Source: Bacteroidales bacterium (GTDB lineage: Bacteria; Bacteroidota; Bacteroidia; Bacteroidales; F082). From it: 36,740 nucleotides of DNA. Made by a program: the position numbers and the translations under genes. Shown piece by piece: positions 1-7,919 of the stretch; the first letter of the stretch is position 1; every line of letters starts with the position of its first letter. A model generated the notes under the pieces. That model made no database searches. It had not been told where the DNA came from and saw only the letters and a list, made by a program, of their open reading frames with translations. The stretch is taken from contig JAFWRA010000118.1 of assembly GCA_017508895.1 (NCBI GenBank), positions 1 through 36,740 of the forward strand, in the 5' to 3' direction.

Positions 1-2921
1 CTTTCAACGGCGCTGCCACAGGCACGGGCGGTGAGATCCGCGATCGTCTGGCCGGTGGTCAGGGCAGCCTGCCTCTGGCAGGTACTGCCGTCTACATGAC
101 TTCCTATCCCCGCACGGAGCAAGGCCGTGAGTGGGAGAAGGACATCGAGCCGCGCCAATGGCTCTATCAGACACCCGAAGAGATCCTCATCAAGGCCTCC
201 AACGGCGCCTCCGACTTCGGCAACAAGTTCGGCCAGCCCCTCATCAACGGCAGTCTGCTGACCTTTGAGCATAGCGAAAAAGAGACTCTTGGCTACGATA
301 AAGTCATCATGCTGGCAGGCGGCATCGGCTTCGCCAAGGTGAAGGATGCCAAGAAGTTGGAACCCGAAGAGGGCGATGTCATCATCGTGTTGGGCGGCGA
401 CAACTACCGCATCGGTATGGGTGGCGGCGCCGTGTCGAGCGTCGACACGGGTCAATACAGCAACGCCATCGAGCTCAACGCCGTGCAGCGTGCCAACCCC
501 GAGATGCAGAAGCGTGTGAGCAACGTCATCCGCGCCATGGCCGAGAGCGACCACAACCCCATCCGCAGCATCCACGACCACGGTGCAGGCGGCCACCTCA
601 ACTGCCTCAGCGAACTCATCGAGGACGCAGGCGGCGTGGTGTATGTCGACAACCTGCCCGTTGGCGACCCGACCCTGTCCGACAAGGAAATCATCGGCAA
701 CGAATCGCAGGAGCGCATGGGTCTCTTGGTCAACAAGAAGGACAAGGACATCATCAAGGAGACCGCCGAGCGTGAGCGCGCCCCGTATTACGAGGTGGGT
801 GAGGTGACGGGTGACGAGCGCCTGCGTTTCGTCCGCAAGAAAGGCAAGGCTCCCATCGACTTGGCCATCTCCGACTTCTTCGGCAGCGCCCCCAAGACGA
901 TTCTGCACGACAAGACGAAGCCCTATCATTTCAAAAAGATCAGCTATACCAAGCGTGACATTCACAAATACCTCAACAACGTGCTGCAAATGGAAGCCGT
1001 GGCCTGTAAGGACTGGCTCACCAACAAGGTGGACCGCTCCGTGACGGGTCGTGTGGCCCAGCAGCAGTGCGTGGGCGAGGTGCAGCTGCCGTTGAGCAAC
1101 CTCGGCATCAGCGCCTTGGACTACAACGGCAAGCGCGGCATCGCCACGGCCTTGGGTCACGCCCCGATAGCGGGCCTCATCGACCCGGCCGCCGCCTCGC
1201 GCCTCTCGGTCTCCGAGGCTTTGACCAACATCCTCTGGGCTCCCATCGAAGGCAACCTCGAAGGGGTGTCGCTGAGCGCCAACTGGATGTGGCCCGCCAA
1301 GCAAGACGGTGAGACCGCCCGTCTCTATGAGGCCGTGAAGGCTTTGAGCGACTACTGCGTGGCCTTGGGCATCAATGTGCCGACGGGTAAGGACAGCCTC
1401 TCCATGACGCAGAAATATCCCGATGGCGAGAAGGTTGTCGCTCCTGGAACGGTTATCGTTTCCGCTGCGGGTGAAGTCTCTAACATCCGCCAAGTGGTGC
1501 GTCCCGTGATGAAAGCCGATGAGAACACCGAGCTCCTTTACATCGACTTCTCGAAAGACGGCTTCGAACTTGGCGGTAGCAGCTTTGCCCAGAGCATTGG
1601 CGCCATCGGCCAAGCTGTGCCTGACGTGAAGAGTGTCAACTACTTCAAGAAATGTTTCGATGCCATCCAAAAACTCATTGAGAGCAACCTTATCTTGGCC
1701 GGTCACGATGTGTCTGCAGGTGGCTTGATCACTACGCTGTTGGAGATGAACTTCGCAAACACGACCTACGGCATGAACCTTGATTTTTCTGCCTTTGATA
1801 AAGACGACCTGATGGCTGTGCTCTTCTGCGAAAAGCCTTCGGTGGTCATCCAAGTCTCCAACGACGGCATCGCCAACCGCATGTTGCGCGAGCTGGGCAT
1901 CACCTTCAAGATGATCGGTAAGCCTCAGGCCAAACGCCAGATCAACATCCTCCATGCCGACCACAATTATATCTTCGACATCGATGAATTGCGCGACACT
2001 TGGTACAAGTCGTCCTATCTGCTCGACCGCAAGCAGAGCGGCCCGCGCAAGGCCATGGAGCGCTTTATGAACTACAAGAAACAGTATTTGCATTATAGCT
2101 TTGGCCGTAACTTCACTGGTACGGCTGTCAGCCTTGGTATTGACATGCATCGCCGCAAGCCTACGGGCATCAATGCGGCTATCATCCGTGAGAAAGGCTG
2201 CCAGTGCGACCGTGAGATGGCCTACGCCCTTTATCTCGCTGGCTTCGATGTGCGTGACGTTACTATGACCGACCTCGCCACAGGCCGCGAAGACCTCAAG
2301 GATGTAAATATGATTGCCTTCATTGGCGGTTTCTCCAACTCTGACGTGCTGGGATCGGCTAAAGGCTGGGCGGGTGCCTTCCTTTATAATAAGAAAGCCA
2401 AGAAAGCCTTAGACGATTTCTACGCCCGCGAGGACACCTTAAGCCTTGGCGTGTGCAATGGCTGTCAGCTGATGATGGAACTCGGCCTGCTCTATCCCGA
2501 CCATGAGGAGCATCCCGTGATGATGCACAACGATTCGCACAAGTTCGAGTCGGGCTTCCTCAATGTGGAGATTGCCCAAAACGAGAGCGTGATGCTCAAG
2601 TCGTTGTCGGGCCGTCGCCTCGGTGTGTGGATTGCCCATGGTGAGGGCCGTTTCTACTTCCCCTGCTATCGCGACAAGTACAAGATTGTGATGAGTTACG
2701 GCCAAGACGAATACCCAGGCAACCCCAACGGTAGTGACTGGTCAACAGCCGCAGTATGCTCTAATGATGGTCGCCATCTCGCCATGATGCCGCACCTTGA
2801 AAGAGCCTTCTTGCCCTGGCAGTGGGCTTACTATCCAGACGAGCGCAAGAACGATGAAGTCTCGCCTTGGATGGAGGCTTTTGTGAATGCCCGGAAATGG
2901 GTGGAGGAGAATAGGAAGTAA
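1..2921 (+). CDS. purL: Phosphoribosylformylglycinamidine synthase (FGAM synthase), large single-chain form, 5'-truncated by the window
   Basis: This enzyme converts FGAR plus glutamine and ATP to FGAM in cytoplasmic purine synthesis. The reading frame is already open at base 3, upstream of the first ATG at 96. It begins FNGAATGTGGEIRD and continues GSLPLAGTAVYMTSYPR, a conserved internal stretch of the long PurL type. About 970 residues are visible, and the N-terminal few hundred of a family usually ~1200-1300 long lie outside the window. The C-terminal glutaminase domain is complete: the nucleophile cysteine sits in LGVCNGCQ (codon 2454-2456) and the His/Glu pair in MMPHLERAF near 2790-2815. 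So this is the fused PurL-PurQ architecture, not the split small PurL. The next gene starts 2 bases after the stop, suggesting co-transcription. Identification is secure; only the true start is unknown. Confidence 0.97.
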   Translation, partial: FNGAATGTGGEIRDRLAGGQGSLPLAGTAVYMTSYPRTEQGREWEKDIEPRQWLYQTPEEILIKASNGASDFGNKFGQPLINGSLLTFEHSEKETLGYDKVIMLAGGIGFAKVKDAKKLEPEEGDVIIVLGGDNYRIGMGGGAVSSVDTGQYSNAIELNAVQRANPEMQKRVSNVIRAMAESDHNPIRSIHDHGAGGHLNCLSELIEDAGGVVYVDNLPVGDPTLSDKEIIGNESQERMGLLVNKKDKDIIKETAERERAPYYEVGEVTGDERLRFVRKKGKAPIDLAISDFFGSAPKTILHDKTKPYHFKKISYTKRDIHKYLNNVLQMEAVACKDWLTNKVDRSVTGRVAQQQCVGEVQLPLSNLGISALDYNGKRGIATALGHAPIAGLIDPAAASRLSVSEALTNILWAPIEGNLEGVSLSANWMWPAKQDGETARLYEAVKALSDYCVALGINVPTGKDSLSMTQKYPDGEKVVAPGTVIVSAAGEVSNIRQVVRPVMKADENTELLYIDFSKDGFELGGSSFAQSIGAIGQAVPDVKSVNYFKKCFDAIQKLIESNLILAGHDVSAGGLITTLLEMNFANTTYGMNLDFSAFDKDDLMAVLFCEKPSVVIQVSNDGIANRMLRELGITFKMIGKPQAKRQINILHADHNYIFDIDELRDTWYKSSYLLDRKQSGPRKAMERFMNYKKQYLHYSFGRNFTGTAVSLGIDMHRRKPTGINAAIIREKGCQCDREMAYALYLAGFDVRDVTMTDLATGREDLKDVNMIAFIGGFSNSDVLGSAKGWAGAFLYNKKAKKALDDFYAREDTLSLGVCNGCQLMMELGLLYPDHEEHPVMMHNDSHKFESGFLNVEIAQNESVMLKSLSGRRLGVWIAHGEGRFYFPCYRDKYKIVMSYGQDEYPGNPNGSDWSTAAVCSNDGRHLAMMPHLERAFLPWQWAYYPDERKNDEVSPWMEAFVNARKWVEENRK

Positions 2922-2923
2922 TC

Positions 2924-3427
2924 ATGCCCAAAGAAAAAATCAACAAAACCAACGCCTGCCGCATCCTCGACCAGAAGAAGATTGCGTATGAGCTGATACC
3001 CTACGAGGTAGACGAGAACGACCTCGGGGCGCAGCATATCGCCGACCAACTGGGTGAGGACATTGACCAAGTATTCAAGACCTTGGTGCTGAAAGGCGAC
3101 AAAATCGGGTATTTCGTCTGTGTCATCCCGGGCAACGACGAACTCGACTTGAAAAAGACCGCAAAGGCCACGGGCAACAAGAGCTGCGACCTCATCCCGA
3201 TGAAGGAACTGCTGCCCTTGACGGGCTACATCCGCGGCGGATGCTCGCCCGTCGGTATGAAGAAACAGTTCCCGACCTTCATCCATGAAACTTGCGAACT
3301 GTTTGATTACATTTACGTTAGCGCAGGCGTGCGAGGCTTGCAGTTCAAACTTAACCCGCAGGACTTGATTCAGGTGGTAGATATGAAAGTTGCTGATTTG
3401 ACGGTTTTTGAATTGGGGCAAAAATGA
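2924..3427 (+). CDS. ybaK: Cys-tRNA(Pro) deacylase, YbaK/EbsC family
   Basis: This 167-residue cytoplasmic protein is of the YbaK (INS superfamily) trans-editing type, which hydrolyses Cys-tRNA(Pro) misacylated by ProRS. The family pattern is continuous: an N-terminal TNACRILDQKKIAYELIPYE, then DQVFKTLVLKGDK (containing the conserved lysine region), then GYIRGGCSPVGMKKQFPTFI and the terminal GVRGLQFKLNPQDLI. Length matches the family (~155-170). The ATG lies 2 bases after the purL stop, and the gene overlaps the next one by 4 bases (ATGA), so the three genes probably form one transcript. There is no metabolic link to purine synthesis; the association looks like simple operon packing. The tRNA specificity is taken from the family, not seen in the sequence. 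Confidence 0.93.
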   Translation: MPKEKINKTNACRILDQKKIAYELIPYEVDENDLGAQHIADQLGEDIDQVFKTLVLKGDKIGYFVCVIPGNDELDLKKTAKATGNKSCDLIPMKELLPLTGYIRGGCSPVGMKKQFPTFIHETCELFDYIYVSAGVRGLQFKLNPQDLIQVVDMKVADLTVFELGQK

Positions 3428-3930
3428 GTTACACCATCCGCAAATCCACCTTGGCCGACCAGTCTACCATCCTCAACCTTCGCGACCAAGCCCGCGAAAT
3501 CATGCGTAGCTATGGCAACACCTTTCAATGGCCTGACGGCTATCCGCGCGATGATATGTTCAAGAAAGACATTGAAGTGGGCGGTAGTCATGTCATGCTT
3601 GATAAAGAGGGTAGGATAGTGGGGACTTTTGCCTTGTTACCCAGTCCCGAGGTGACTTACAACAAAATTTACAACGGCCAGTGGCTTGACGACGAACCTT
3701 ATTTTGTCATTCATCGCATTGCCAGCACGCCCGAATCACACGGCATCTTGGACACGCTTTTGGACTATTGCGAGAGCCAAGTCAACAACATTCGCATCGA
3801 TACGCACGGGGCCAATATCATCATGCGCAAAGGTTTGGAAAAACATGGCTATCAATATTGTGGCATCATTTATCTTTTGGATGGTAATGAACGCCTGGCC
3901 TTCCAAAAAATCATCAGAGGCAGACAGTGA
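3424..3930 (+). CDS. GNAT-family N-acetyltransferase
   Basis: This 168-residue protein has the GNAT fold signature: an N-terminal YTIRKSTLADQSTILNLRDQ segment (beta1-alpha1), a central strand with EGRIVGTFALLP, a strand YFVIHRIASTP leading into the acetyl-CoA loop region around SHGILDTLLDYC, then IRIDTHGANIIMRKGLEKHG and YQYCGIIYL. The last two resemble the C-terminal 'N..m...l.k.GF...g' pattern of single-domain acetyltransferases. The canonical Q/RxxGxG/A loop is weak (STPESHG), which is common in this Bacteroidetes subgroup. The start overlaps the ybaK stop by 4 bases (ATGA), indicating translational coupling. The substrate cannot be inferred. Confidence 0.85.
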   Translation: MSYTIRKSTLADQSTILNLRDQAREIMRSYGNTFQWPDGYPRDDMFKKDIEVGGSHVMLDKEGRIVGTFALLPSPEVTYNKIYNGQWLDDEPYFVIHRIASTPESHGILDTLLDYCESQVNNIRIDTHGANIIMRKGLEKHGYQYCGIIYLLDGNERLAFQKIIRGRQ

Positions 3931-3974
3931 AAAATGGAAATAAGTTTTTTTCATTCTGTATAGACGATTTTTGA

Positions 3975-3982
3975 TAATTTTG
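3975..3982 (+). promoter_or_regulatory. Bacteroidetes -7 promoter element for the LysM transglycosylase gene
   Basis: TAATTTTG fits the Bacteroidetes sigma -7 consensus TAnnTTTG and lies 47 bases before the ATG at 4030. The -33 TTTG is not convincing. Confidence 0.5.
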
Positions 3983-4029
3983 CGTTCTTTTGAAAATATG
4001 TCTCACCTAATCATTCGTTAGAACAATCC

Positions 4030-5637
4030 ATGAAATACGCTCACTTATTCATATTGATGTTTTTTCCCTTTGTAAGTCTTTTTGCCCAGTATTACACCCC
4101 TGATCTTCCACATCCCGACACACTTGAGGTCGAGCTTGACGATGAAGAGATTAAGGATTTGAATTCGGGCAAGGCTGTCGTTGAGGAGTCAACGGTCATG
4201 GAAATGCTTGATAGAGTGAGCAGTATCAGTTACTTCAAGGACATTTATCTCGACATCGACTCGATGGTGATGAATGTTTATGGTTACGCGCCTGATTATG
4301 TTCCGACTTTCGACGACAGCATCTATGCCCAGCGAATTGAGGCTTTAGCGCGTGAGACGACTATCCCTTTGACTTTCAATTCGCACGTGAAGTCGTTCAT
4401 CGACCTTTACGCGAACCGTCGCCGTCAGCAGTCGAGTCGCATGTTGGGCTTGTCATACGTCTATTTCCCGTTGTTTGAGGAATATCTTGCCAAATACAAC
4501 CTTCCTTTGGAGTTGAAGTACTTGGCTATGGTTGAGTCTGCCTTGAACCCCACAGCTGGCTCGCGTGCTGGTGCTAAAGGCTTGTGGCAGTTCATGTTGG
4601 CGACGGGTAAGGATCATGGTTTGCGGGTGACTTCGTTGCTTGATGAGCGTTACGACCCGATGAAGGAGACCATCGCGGCTTGTCAGTTCCTGCAGAGTCT
4701 TTACGCCCGTTATGAGGATTGGTTCCTCGTATTGGCAGCCTACAACTCTGGTCCAGGTACGGTCAACAAGGCGATTATCAGGGCGGGAGGCGTGAAGAAC
4801 TATTGGGCTATCTGGCCGTATCTGCCTAAGGAGACCCGTGGTTATGTGCCTGCTTTCATTGCCGTGACTTATTTGATGAACTACGCTACCGAGCACAACA
4901 TCTATCCTGTCAATCCTGGGCTGCTGTTGCATGGCACCGACACCGTCATGATTCATGACAGGTTGGGCTTCGACCAAATCACAGAGTGCATTGGCGTGCC
5001 AATGCAGGACCTTGTCTTCTTCAACCCGCAATACACCAAACGGATCATCCCAGCTTCTTCCGACTACCTTTGCTCGTTGCGCCTTCCCACCAAATATGCC
5101 TTGCGTTTTGTGCAGTTGGAAGACAGTATCTATGCTTACAAGAGCAAGGCTGAGCTGAACCGCGAGAAGATTGAGGAAAAGGTGGAAGAGGTGAGCGACA
5201 GCTTCGTACACGTCGTCAAGAAGGGAGAGAGCTTGAAGTCCATCGCCAACCGGTATCATGTCAGCGTGTCGAACATCAAGAATTGGAACCGCATCAAGAA
5301 GGACGTCATCCATCCTGGTCAAAAACTGACCATCTACCGTTCGGGTTCACCCATGGCTCAGGTGGGAAAGGGCAGCACGAAGAGCGGCAGCAAGGCCTCC
5401 TCTTCCGGCTCGGGAACGACAACGAAGACCCACGTGGTAAAAAAAGGGGAGACCCTGAGCTCAATTGCCAAAAAATATGGTTGCACCGTGGCCGACATCA
5501 AGAAATGGAATGGACTGAAATCCAATACTGTAAAGGTCGGGCAAAAACTTACTATCAAGTCGGGCAAGAGCGCTTCGGGTTCCAAGTCGTCGAAACCGAA
5601 ATCGTCCGGCAAGTCGTCGAAGTCAAAGAAAAAATAA
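4030..5637 (+). CDS. Membrane-bound lytic murein transglycosylase, MltD-like, with two LysM domains
   Basis: This 535-residue exported enzyme would cleave peptidoglycan glycan strands with 1,6-anhydro product formation in the periplasm. A signal peptide (MKYAHLFILMFFPFVSLFAQ) is followed by a ~100-residue lead. The SLT domain spans roughly residues 150-300, with the catalytic glutamate in MVESALNP (E169) and the typical GAKGLWQFM and AAYNSGPGTV motifs. Two LysM peptidoglycan-binding repeats follow at about 394-438 (HVVKKGESLKSIANRYH) and 467-511 (HVVKKGETLSSIAKKYG), separated by a Ser/Gly/Lys linker. The protein ends in a basic Ser/Lys-rich tail. This is the MltD order of domains. The gene is followed after 22 bases by the DUF4837 lipoprotein gene, probably in the same transcript. 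Confidence 0.93.
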   Translation: MKYAHLFILMFFPFVSLFAQYYTPDLPHPDTLEVELDDEEIKDLNSGKAVVEESTVMEMLDRVSSISYFKDIYLDIDSMVMNVYGYAPDYVPTFDDSIYAQRIEALARETTIPLTFNSHVKSFIDLYANRRRQQSSRMLGLSYVYFPLFEEYLAKYNLPLELKYLAMVESALNPTAGSRAGAKGLWQFMLATGKDHGLRVTSLLDERYDPMKETIAACQFLQSLYARYEDWFLVLAAYNSGPGTVNKAIIRAGGVKNYWAIWPYLPKETRGYVPAFIAVTYLMNYATEHNIYPVNPGLLLHGTDTVMIHDRLGFDQITECIGVPMQDLVFFNPQYTKRIIPASSDYLCSLRLPTKYALRFVQLEDSIYAYKSKAELNREKIEEKVEEVSDSFVHVVKKGESLKSIANRYHVSVSNIKNWNRIKKDVIHPGQKLTIYRSGSPMAQVGKGSTKSGSKASSSGSGTTTKTHVVKKGETLSSIAKKYGCTVADIKKWNGLKSNTVKVGQKLTIKSGKSASGSKSSKPKSSGKSSKSKKK

Positions 5638-5659
5638 ATGAACTAAAAAATAAAATATC

Positions 5660-6664
5660 ATGAAAACGTACAGCAAAATTGGGATGCTTATCCTGTTGGT
5701 ATGCATGATGGCATCCTGCGATGAGAACCGTGACCGCTCAGGTAAAGACCGCTCGACGGGTGGCACTGCTGAAATCATGGTGGTCGTGCAAAATGATGAC
5801 CAGTGGATCGGCCGTATCGGCGACTCACTTCGCGCATTTTTCTGCGACTATCAATATGGATTGCCGCAGCCTGAGTCGCGAAACGAGTTGAAACACATCA
5901 AAGAAGCCGGCTTCACCGACTTGTTCAAGAAACACAAGTGCATTCTTCAGGTCGTAATTGATCCGAGTCTTGAGAAGGCCAAGGCAGAGACCTCTGAAAA
6001 CCAGTGGTCGTCACCGCAGCGTTATGTGAAGATCAGCGCACCCAACATCACCCAATGGGTCGAGCTCTTCGACAAGCAGAAGGAGGTCTACCAACAGTGG
6101 TTCGACAAGGTGGAACATGAGCGTATCCTCAGCTTGTTCCGTGCCACGAAGGACGAGCCCATAGAGAAAGCCATCGCCAACAAGTTCGGCTTCACTCTTA
6201 CTGTGCCTCAAGGCTTCTACATCGCCAAAGACGAGCCCAACTTCATGTGGCTCAGAAAGGAACTGGAGCGCTCGAGCGCTTGTATTGTCATCTATCAGAC
6301 ACCTTATTTGGACACCTTGCAGTTTGAGAAGAACAGCCTCGTAGCCATGCGCGATGTGATGATGCAGCAGTACATTCCTGGTCCTTCGGAAGGCTCCTAT
6401 ATGGGCACCGAGACCGAGTTTGTGCCACCTTTGGTGACCACAGCCAACGGCTTTCCTGCTGGTTATGCAAAAGAGATGCGCGGCATGTGGAAGGTTATTA
6501 ACGACTTCATGGGCGGCCCCTTTGTCTCTTACACTTTTGCCAATCCCAATACCGGCAAGTTAGTTACGGTGGAAGGTTTTTACTACGAGCCAAACCAGAA
6601 GAAACGCAACATGATGCTCCAGTTGGAGTCTATTGCGTATAGCGTGAAGTTTGTGGAGGAATAA
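5660..6664 (+). CDS. DUF4837 family lipoprotein
   Basis: This 334-residue lipoprotein has the signal peptide MKTYSKIGMLILLVCMMASC with lipobox cysteine C20, followed by DENRDRSGKDRSTGGTAEIM. The rest is the Bacteroidetes DUF4837 type: a start resembling 'GxxxEIMVVVQNDDQWIGRIGDSLR', a middle FGFTLTVPQGFYIAKDEPNFMWL, and an end KRNMMLQLESIAYSVKFVEE. Function is unknown. It sits 22 bases after the LysM transglycosylase, so an envelope or cell-wall role is a reasonable inference only. A strong 12-bp terminator hairpin follows it at 6670-6711. Family assignment is from memory of the motif pattern; a Pfam search against DUF4837 would settle it. Confidence 0.8.
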   Translation: MKTYSKIGMLILLVCMMASCDENRDRSGKDRSTGGTAEIMVVVQNDDQWIGRIGDSLRAFFCDYQYGLPQPESRNELKHIKEAGFTDLFKKHKCILQVVIDPSLEKAKAETSENQWSSPQRYVKISAPNITQWVELFDKQKEVYQQWFDKVEHERILSLFRATKDEPIEKAIANKFGFTLTVPQGFYIAKDEPNFMWLRKELERSSACIVIYQTPYLDTLQFEKNSLVAMRDVMMQQYIPGPSEGSYMGTETEFVPPLVTTANGFPAGYAKEMRGMWKVINDFMGGPFVSYTFANPNTGKLVTVEGFYYEPNQKKRNMMLQLESIAYSVKFVEE

Positions 6665-6669
6665 TGTTG

Positions 6670-6725
6670 TTCTCTGGATTGTAAGGATGTCCGACGAAGC
6701 AATCCAGAGAATTTATTCCTTTTTA
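6670..6725. terminator. Bidirectional rho-independent terminator between convergent genes
   Basis: A perfect 12-bp inverted repeat (TTCTCTGGATTG at 6670-6681 and CAATCCAGAGAA at 6700-6711) with an 18-base loop is followed by a T-rich stretch on the plus strand. It lies between the DUF4837 stop at 6664 and the convergent stop at 6713, so it can serve both genes. Confidence 0.8.
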
Positions 6726-7081
6726 TAAGTAATAATTACTTCGCCCAAAGGCGATCCTGACCGTGTGATGATGTGCCCGTTTTCCCATTGTCCTAAGACC
6801 ACACCGTCAACGAGCATAGTGCCATTATTCTTGAGGTCGAGTCTGCCTTCCAATGTTATTTCCAACCCTTTGAAAACCAGTGTGGAATCATTGCTGATGG
6901 TGATGGTGTTCTGTTTCTCCATCTCACCAATTTGTTTCACTAGTTCAGGTGTGCTACGTTGTTCGTCAAAATGCACGTTGACTTTGTCGACGGTCCATGT
7001 GCCGATGAGGGAGTCGGCTTTTGGCCTACAGGCACCGAGGACGAATGCGAGAGCTGCTATGAGGAGAAGGTGGTTTTTCAT
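6713..7081 (-). CDS. Small lipocalin-like lipoprotein
   Basis: This 122-residue product reads from the ATG at 7081; an upstream in-frame codon at 7102 gives an extension before the signal peptide and is not preferred. MKNHLLLIAALAFVLGAC is a lipoprotein signal with lipobox cysteine C18. The mature part SLIGTWTVDKVNVHF, then NTITISNDSTLVFKG, GQWENGHIITR and GEVIITYKKE has the alternating-strand look of Bacteroidetes lipocalin-like domains, which typically open with L.G.W. No ligand can be named. A -7 element (TACTTTTG on the minus strand, plus positions 7100-7107) lies 19 bases upstream. A 15-bp tandem repeat sits immediately behind it. Confidence 0.75.
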   Translation of the reverse strand: MKNHLLLIAALAFVLGACRPKADSLIGTWTVDKVNVHFDEQRSTPELVKQIGEMEKQNTITISNDSTLVFKGLEITLEGRLDLKNNGTMLVDGVVLGQWENGHIITRSGSPLGEVIITYKKE

Positions 7082-7099
7082 GGCTTTGTGAATTTGAGG

Positions 7100-7107
7100 C
7101 AAAAGTA
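7100..7107 (-). promoter_or_regulatory. -7 promoter element of the lipocalin-like lipoprotein gene
   Basis: On the minus strand this reads TACTTTTG, matching TAnnTTTG. The region where a -33 element would be expected is occupied by the 15-bp tandem repeats at 7115-7159. Confidence 0.5.
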
Positions 7108-7114
7108 TGAATTA

Positions 7115-7159
7115 TTGTTGATTGTTGAATTGTTGATTGTTGAATTGTTGATTGTTGAA
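7115..7159. repeat. Three exact tandem copies of a 15-bp unit
   Basis: The unit TTGTTGATTGTTGAA is repeated exactly at 7115-7129, 7130-7144 and 7145-7159, with three more matching bases after. It lies upstream of the minus-strand -7 element at 7100-7107. Such exact short repeats can change copy number by slippage. Confidence 0.97.
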
Positions 7160-7251
7160 TTGTATGTACTTCGATGTGATCAATTACGTTTTCGACGGGG
7201 TCGATGACGTAAAACAAAATTCTCAATCTTTAAATGTTTAAATTTTAAATC

Positions 7252-7286
7252 TTTGAATTTTTATCTGTAGATTTCCCGTATCTTTG
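7252..7286 (+). promoter_or_regulatory. Promoter of the HsdR-N-like gene
   Basis: The -7 element TATCTTTG at 7279-7286 matches TAnnTTTG and lies 19 bases before the ATG at 7306. A TTTG at 7252-7255 could be the -33 element, at slightly long spacing (23 bases). Confidence 0.55.
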
Positions 7287-7305
7287 TCCCCCACAAAATT
7301 CAGTC

Positions 7306-7761
7306 ATGGAAGTAAGTCGGCTCCAATGGTTCAAAACGCAAATGCAAGAGGGGAGACCTCAGGTCTTCGACCCTTTGCGCCGTCGTTTTGTCGCACTCAC
7401 GCCTGAAGAAGAGGTGAGGCAGAAACTATTGTACCACTTGGTGGAGCAGCTCCAAGTGCCGGCGGGCTTGGTGGCGGTTGAGTATTCCGTAAAGGTGAAC
7501 GGGTTGGACAAGCGTGCCGATGTCGTGGTGTTCGACACAGAGGGCCGTCCCCTGATGGTGGTGGAATGCAAGGCTTCGACCGTCGCGCTCGACCAGGCCG
7601 TGTTGGAGCAAGCGCTCCGTTACCATTCTGCCTTAAAGCCCAAATATCTGCTCCTCAGCAATGGCGTAGCGACCTATTGTCTAAAGGTGACAAACGGTGC
7701 AGTCCAAGCGATGGAGTATCTCCCCGATTTCGCCGAAATGCAGTCTTCCGCATCTGCCTGA
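7306..7761 (+). CDS. Stand-alone type I restriction HsdR N-terminal-like (PD-(D/E)XK fold) protein
   Basis: This 151-residue protein matches the small Bacteroidetes family that contains only the N-terminal nuclease-fold domain of type I restriction R subunits. The visible catalytic pattern is D72 in KRADVVVFD, then E87-x-K89 in LMVVECKA, with the upstream helix TPEEEVRQKLLYHLVEQL. These give the PD-(D/E)XK arrangement. No helicase, M or S subunit gene is nearby, so this is not a functional type I restriction system. The N-terminal WFKTQMQEGRPQVFDPLRRRFVALTPEE is characteristic of the orphan family. A role in DNA repair or another nuclease activity is possible but not shown. It has its own promoter at 7279-7286. 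Confidence 0.8.
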   Translation: MEVSRLQWFKTQMQEGRPQVFDPLRRRFVALTPEEEVRQKLLYHLVEQLQVPAGLVAVEYSVKVNGLDKRADVVVFDTEGRPLMVVECKASTVALDQAVLEQALRYHSALKPKYLLLSNGVATYCLKVTNGAVQAMEYLPDFAEMQSSASA

Positions 7762-7810
7762 TATAGGCATTCCTGTGCAATGCTTGTAAAAATTTTCTTT
7801 TTTTATATAA

Positions 7811-7846
7811 GTACGTGTACGCGTACGAGATAAAATCGTATTTTTG
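7811..7846 (+). promoter_or_regulatory. Promoter with a GTACGn triple repeat upstream of the T9SS cargo gene
   Basis: TATTTTTG at 7839-7846 matches the -7 consensus and lies 73 bases before the ATG at 7920. Directly upstream, GTAC recurs every 6 bases at 7811, 7817 and 7823, including the perfect 10-bp palindrome GTACGCGTAC (7817-7826), where a -33 element or an operator would sit. Confidence 0.5.
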
Positions 7847-7919
7847 CACATCCCATATAGGATATTTTTGAGAAAGTAAAAATCATAAATAATTAAGTAT
7901 CAATTAAATAAGTTAAACA

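Noticed and set aside
4453..5322. Long minus-strand ORF (289 residues) opposite the LysM transglycosylase
   Set aside because: It mirrors a well-supported gene with clear domains; its translation has no recognisable pattern.
7026..7226. Minus-strand ORF coding repeats of QQSTI
   Set aside because: It is just the 15-bp tandem repeat read in frame and overlaps the lipoprotein start; no other sign of coding.
7306..7761. A type I restriction-modification system
   Set aside because: No HsdM, HsdS or helicase part is present; only the orphan N-terminal domain family.
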